Positions 62,003-64,000 of a DNA stretch of 64,000 bases are shown in pieces (positions within the stretch are counted from its first letter, which is position 1; each line of letters opens with the position of its first letter). The stretch comes from Brevundimonas aurantiaca (GTDB lineage Bacteria; Pseudomonadota; Alphaproteobacteria; Caulobacterales; Caulobacteraceae), in the NCBI RefSeq assembly GCF_014199955.1, contig NZ_JACHOQ010000002.1:618316-682315 (forward strand), read 5' to 3'. The notes beneath the pieces are model-generated. The model saw only the letters and a list, made by a program, of their open reading frames with translations. It was not told the DNA's origin and made no database searches. The position numbers and the translations under genes were made by a program.

Positions 62003-62470
62003 ATGCACGACAGTTTCGTCGACGCCATCCTGCCACAACTCGCGGCGGGCGCCGCCCACACGGGCGCTCTGGGCTTCATCTTCGACGGGCTTCATGACGG
62101 CGCGCCGCGCATTCGGGTTCCCTGGCGGCCCGACCTGGTCGGCGATCCTGACACGGGGGTGCTGGCCGGGGGGCTGGTGACGACCCTCTTGGACCATATC
62201 GGCGGCCTGGCCGTCTGGACCGCCATGGACGCCTTCCACCCGATCGCCACCCTGGACCTGCGGGTGGACTATATGCGCGCGGCCCGGCCGGGCGTGGACC
62301 TTTTGGCCCAAGCCAGCTGCTATCGTTTAACCCCCACGATCGCCTTCGTGCGCGGCTGGGCGTTCGAGGACGATCCCGCCGATCCGGTTGCGGCGGCTCA
62401 GTCGGCCTATGTGCTGAACCGCTCGCGCAGCAGCACCAAGCCGGCGCCCGCAGGAGACGTCGGCGCATGA
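62003..62470 (+). CDS. PaaI-type hot-dog thioesterase, first of a pair
   Basis: 155 aa, single hot-dog fold. Family features: VLAGGLVTTLLDHIGGLAVW with the Asp used in catalysis (about residues 54-73), and TLDLRVDYMRAARPGVDLLA, then ASCYRLTPTIAFVRGWAFED. Such enzymes hydrolyse aromatic or medium-chain acyl-CoA. It overlaps the next hot-dog gene by 4 bases (ATGA), suggesting that the two polypeptides are made together, perhaps as a heteromer. Confidence 0.88.
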   Translation: MHDSFVDAILPQLAAGAAHTGALGFIFDGLHDGAPRIRVPWRPDLVGDPDTGVLAGGLVTTLLDHIGGLAVWTAMDAFHPIATLDLRVDYMRAARPGVDLLAQASCYRLTPTIAFVRGWAFEDDPADPVAAAQSAYVLNRSRSSTKPAPAGDVGA

Positions 62471-62859
62471 ACGAGCTTCTGGATCGGCTTCCCTACGCCC
62501 GCTTTCTGAACCTCCAGACCCAGATGAACGGCGACGAGGTCACGGTGGTCATGCCCTTTGCAGATCAGTTGATCGGCAATCCGATGCTGCCGGCCCTGCA
62601 CGGCGGCTCAACCGCCGCCCTGTTGGAAATGACGGCCATGGCACAGATCGCCCTGGCGTTTCCGAGTTCGCGCCTGCCGCGGCCGATCAACGTCACCGTC
62701 GCCTATCTCAGGACCGGCCGTCCGGTCGACGTCTTCGCCAGGGCCGAGATCAGCCGCGCCGGCCGGCGGATCGCTCACGTCCAGGCTGAGGCGTGGCAGG
62801 AAAGCCGGAGCCGCCCCATCGCCTCCCTGACCGCGCACTTCCTTCTGGAGGAATCCTAG
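62467..62859 (+). CDS. PaaI-type hot-dog thioesterase, second of a pair
   Basis: 130 aa. LPALHGGSTAALLEMTAMAQ (about residues 37-56) is the HGG...E/D active-site helix, with Glu where the first copy has Asp. INVTVAYLRTGRPVDVFARA and EISRAGRRIAHVQAEAWQES complete the fold. Overlapped with the first copy by ATGA. The different acid residue and low mutual identity suggest distinct roles or a heteromeric enzyme. Confidence 0.88.
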   Translation: MNELLDRLPYARFLNLQTQMNGDEVTVVMPFADQLIGNPMLPALHGGSTAALLEMTAMAQIALAFPSSRLPRPINVTVAYLRTGRPVDVFARAEISRAGRRIAHVQAEAWQESRSRPIASLTAHFLLEES

Positions 62860-63023
62860 CCTTTTCAAAGACTTTTGCTTGAGGCGAGGAAGGCCGCACG
62901 ACGCACGCGCACCAGAACGCCTCCCCGCTCAACATTGATCGATTAGGTTAACAATATTCTACCAGAAGCGGTTAAGCCGTGTTAGGATTCATCCATTGTA
63001 AACCTTGTTTGAGGGGCTTCCCA

Positions 63024-63368
63024 ATGGACCGTACTGAAGTCATCGCCGGCGTGGCTGCTGATCTGCACGCCACGGAACACGCTATCGACGCCGCCATCGC
63101 TCAAGCGACGACGCTGGTTCAATCCTTCATCAGCGCGCGCGCCGACCTCTCGCTGTCGCCGGTCGCCGCCACGGCCTCGCAAGCCAAGGCCATGGAAACC
63201 ATCGCCGCCCTCGCCGCCGCGCGGGAGTCCATCGTGGCGTGCCACGGCGAGTTGCAGAAGGACCATCGCCGCCTCGGCTTCGGAACCTACGCCGCCGGCC
63301 CGATCGGCAAGCCCGACGACTGGCTTGACCCGAAGGACACGCGCAATCATCTCCGCTCGGTTGCATGA
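63024..63368 (+). CDS. Small helical protein, unknown function
   Basis: 114 aa. Alpha-helical and Ala-rich: MDRTEVIAGVAADLHATEHA then IDAAIAQATTLVQSFISARA, then TASQAKAMETIAALAAARES and IVACHGELQKDHRRLGFGTY. No family recognised; I believe similar proteins are common in Caulobacterales. A GAGGGG ribosome site precedes the ATG at 63024. The upstream region has AT-rich promoter sequence, a near-CtrA pattern with a 6-base spacer (TTAAGCCGTGTTAG, about 62973) and GATTC (about 62985), so cell-cycle control is possible. Confidence 0.75.
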   Translation: MDRTEVIAGVAADLHATEHAIDAAIAQATTLVQSFISARADLSLSPVAATASQAKAMETIAALAAARESIVACHGELQKDHRRLGFGTYAAGPIGKPDDWLDPKDTRNHLRSVA

Positions 63369-63370
63369 AA

Positions 63371-63385
63371 TTAAGTTAAGGTTAG
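63371..63385 (+). promoter_or_regulatory. CtrA-type box between two small genes
   Basis: TTAA-GTTAAGG-TTAG matches TTAA-N7-TTAA at seven of eight positions. It lies 86 bases before the next start codon. A second run with the same core in reverse (CTTAACCTAAC, about 63398-63408) follows. Confidence 0.5.
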
Positions 63386-63418
63386 GCCTCATTATCACTT
63401 AACCTAACATCGCCTACA

Positions 63419-63452
63419 GTCGCCCCCTTCGCGTAAAACGCTTGGGGGCGAC
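63419..63452 (+). other. Hairpin in the leader of the small membrane protein
   Basis: GTCGCCCCC and GGGGGCGAC (9-bp stem) enclose a small inner stem GCGT-AAA-ACGC. The foot ends 4 bases before the ATG at 63457, so it would cover or expose the ribosome site. It is not followed by a T-run. Confidence 0.5.
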
Positions 63453-63456
63453 AATT

Positions 63457-63828
63457 ATGGTAAACATGATGTACGCCGTCATAGGCGCCGTCTTCATGGT
63501 CACGATGGCGCTTTTTGCGCTGCTTAAGGGCGGAAATACTGAAAAGGCGGGCGCCAGCGCATACCTGATGGCGTGGTTTGCTTCGCTTGTCGTCCAACAG
63601 GAATCGCCCCGCGCCGATCAGGCTCCCCAGGGCGTCTTCTTCATCGACCTGATCCTGCTGGCCGTGTTTGCCGTTCTCGCTTTGAGATCAAACCGCGCTT
63701 GGCCCGTATGGGCCGGAGCCATCCAACTTCTCACAGTCCTGTGCCACCTCATCCTGCTGATGAACGGCCGGACGCCGGTCAGCGCGCTGTTCACCATCAT
63801 GAACCTGAACGGCTACCTCATGACGTGA
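63457..63828 (+). CDS. Small four-helix membrane protein, possibly truncated by an insertion sequence
   Basis: 123 aa, four hydrophobic segments (MMYAVIGAVFMVTMALFALL; ASAYLMAWFASLVV; FFIDLILLAVFAVLALRS; PVWAGAIQLLTVLCHLILLM). No family recognised. The first ATG after the leader hairpin is 63457. The reading frame ends at a TGA (63826-63828) that may itself be the first bases of an insertion-sequence end (TGACCCCCG), so the natural C-terminus could be lost. The final MNLNGYLMT is a normal-looking coding stretch up to that point. Confidence 0.6.
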   Translation: MVNMMYAVIGAVFMVTMALFALLKGGNTEKAGASAYLMAWFASLVVQQESPRADQAPQGVFFIDLILLAVFAVLALRSNRAWPVWAGAIQLLTVLCHLILLMNGRTPVSALFTIMNLNGYLMT

Positions 63829-63838
63829 CCCCCGTTTC

Positions 63839-64000
63839 TCATCCAGCCATAACGAGAGTCCTTTGGTGATCTGAACTGGGGTTGGTGGGGTTGGCAAGAG
63901 GCCGGTCAGCGTAGCCTCCAACCAGCGCAGCGGACCGGCCGATCTGTCCGGTGAGCGCCTCTGCGTAAGCCTGCGGCGTCAGCCATCCCAGCTGTGAGTG
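63839..64000 (-). mobile_element. IS3-family transposase, C-terminal end (cut by window edge)
   Basis: 53 codons read in from the right edge: HSQLGWLTPQAYAEALTGQI then GRSAALVGGYADRPLANPTN then PSSDHQRTLVMAG, stop. HS-LG--TP--YA is the hallmark near the C-terminus of IS3-family OrfB (DDE integrase). The catalytic core lies beyond base 64000. The element's end is probably near 63826 (TGACCCCCG). Confidence 0.85.

Noticed and set aside
62970..62990. CtrA box upstream of the small helical protein at 63024
   Set aside because: TTAAGCCGTGTTAG has a 6-base instead of 7-base spacer, so I mention it only as a weak pattern.

Overview
The window looks like a chromosomal stretch from an alphaproteobacterium of the order Caulobacterales, most likely Brevundimonas or a close relative. 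The reasons are strongly GC-biased third codon positions, three intact or edge-cut TonB-dependent receptors plus a fourth remnant, a SciP (DUF1153) gene directly behind the flagellar hook genes with a CtrA-type box (TTAA-N7-TTAG) in front of it, GANTC sites, sigma-54 flagellar promoters, and an alphaproteobacterial LexA box (GTTC-N7-GTTC). The genus is inference; the order is well supported. No rRNA, tRNA or CRISPR array was seen.

Region by region. 1-4.9 kb: uptake genes (edge-cut TonB receptor, SSS-family symporter, GPH/MFS-type transporter) separated by gene debris, including a piece of a TonB plug domain and an alpha/beta-hydrolase elbow. 4.9-15 kb: a secreted M14-type peptidase, then a long leftward unit made of an ECF sigma factor, FecR anti-sigma, STN-type TonB receptor, dicarboxylate/amino-acid symporter and secreted dienelactone-hydrolase-like enzyme: a cell-surface-signalling uptake system. 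An IS5-type transposase remnant and a 13-bp hairpin sit at its edge. 15.3-20.8 kb: purine/RNA housekeeping (guaB, MAPEG protein, RsmB-like methyltransferase, MTA/SAH nucleosidase, guaA), mostly overlapping. 20.9-31.2 kb: DUF2061 duplication protein, rlmE, cyclophilin, an O-acylation locus (MBOAT plus two SGNH proteins plus a one-TM protein), a CFA-synthase-like methyltransferase with DUF2177, CoA-transferase subunits A and B, and a chromate transporter. 31.2-34.8 kb: a four-gene Mla-type (MCE) lipid transport operon.

34.9-37.7 kb: a two-gene SOS operon (radical SAM DNA-repair protein and a DUF4130-UdgX uracil-DNA glycosylase) under a LexA box that overlaps the predicted -10 of an apparently leaderless transcript. 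37.7-46.3 kb: flagellar hook region, flgK-flgL leftward and fliK-flgD-flgE rightward from two divergent sigma-54 promoters, followed by sciP. 46.4-56.9 kb: mnmA, a TonB receptor, an OmpR/EnvZ-type two-component pair, a YafY/VOC pair with two copies of a 21-bp palindromic operator, RtcB with an unexplained terminated transcript unit in front of it, an HxlR regulator with a candidate operator, and an acyl-CoA thioesterase. 57-64 kb: a small lipoprotein, the queuosine genes queC-queE-queD, a hybrid histidine kinase, a ligase-associated-type exonuclease, two overlapping PaaI-type thioesterases, two small lineage-type proteins, and the C-terminus of an IS3-family transposase at the right edge.

I did not find a clearly new multi-gene defence or biosynthetic system. 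The observations most worth following up are the LexA-controlled leaderless SOS operon, the orphan terminated unit upstream of rtcB, the duplicated YafY operator, the paired sigma-54 promoters, and the possible IS truncation of a small membrane protein at the right end.
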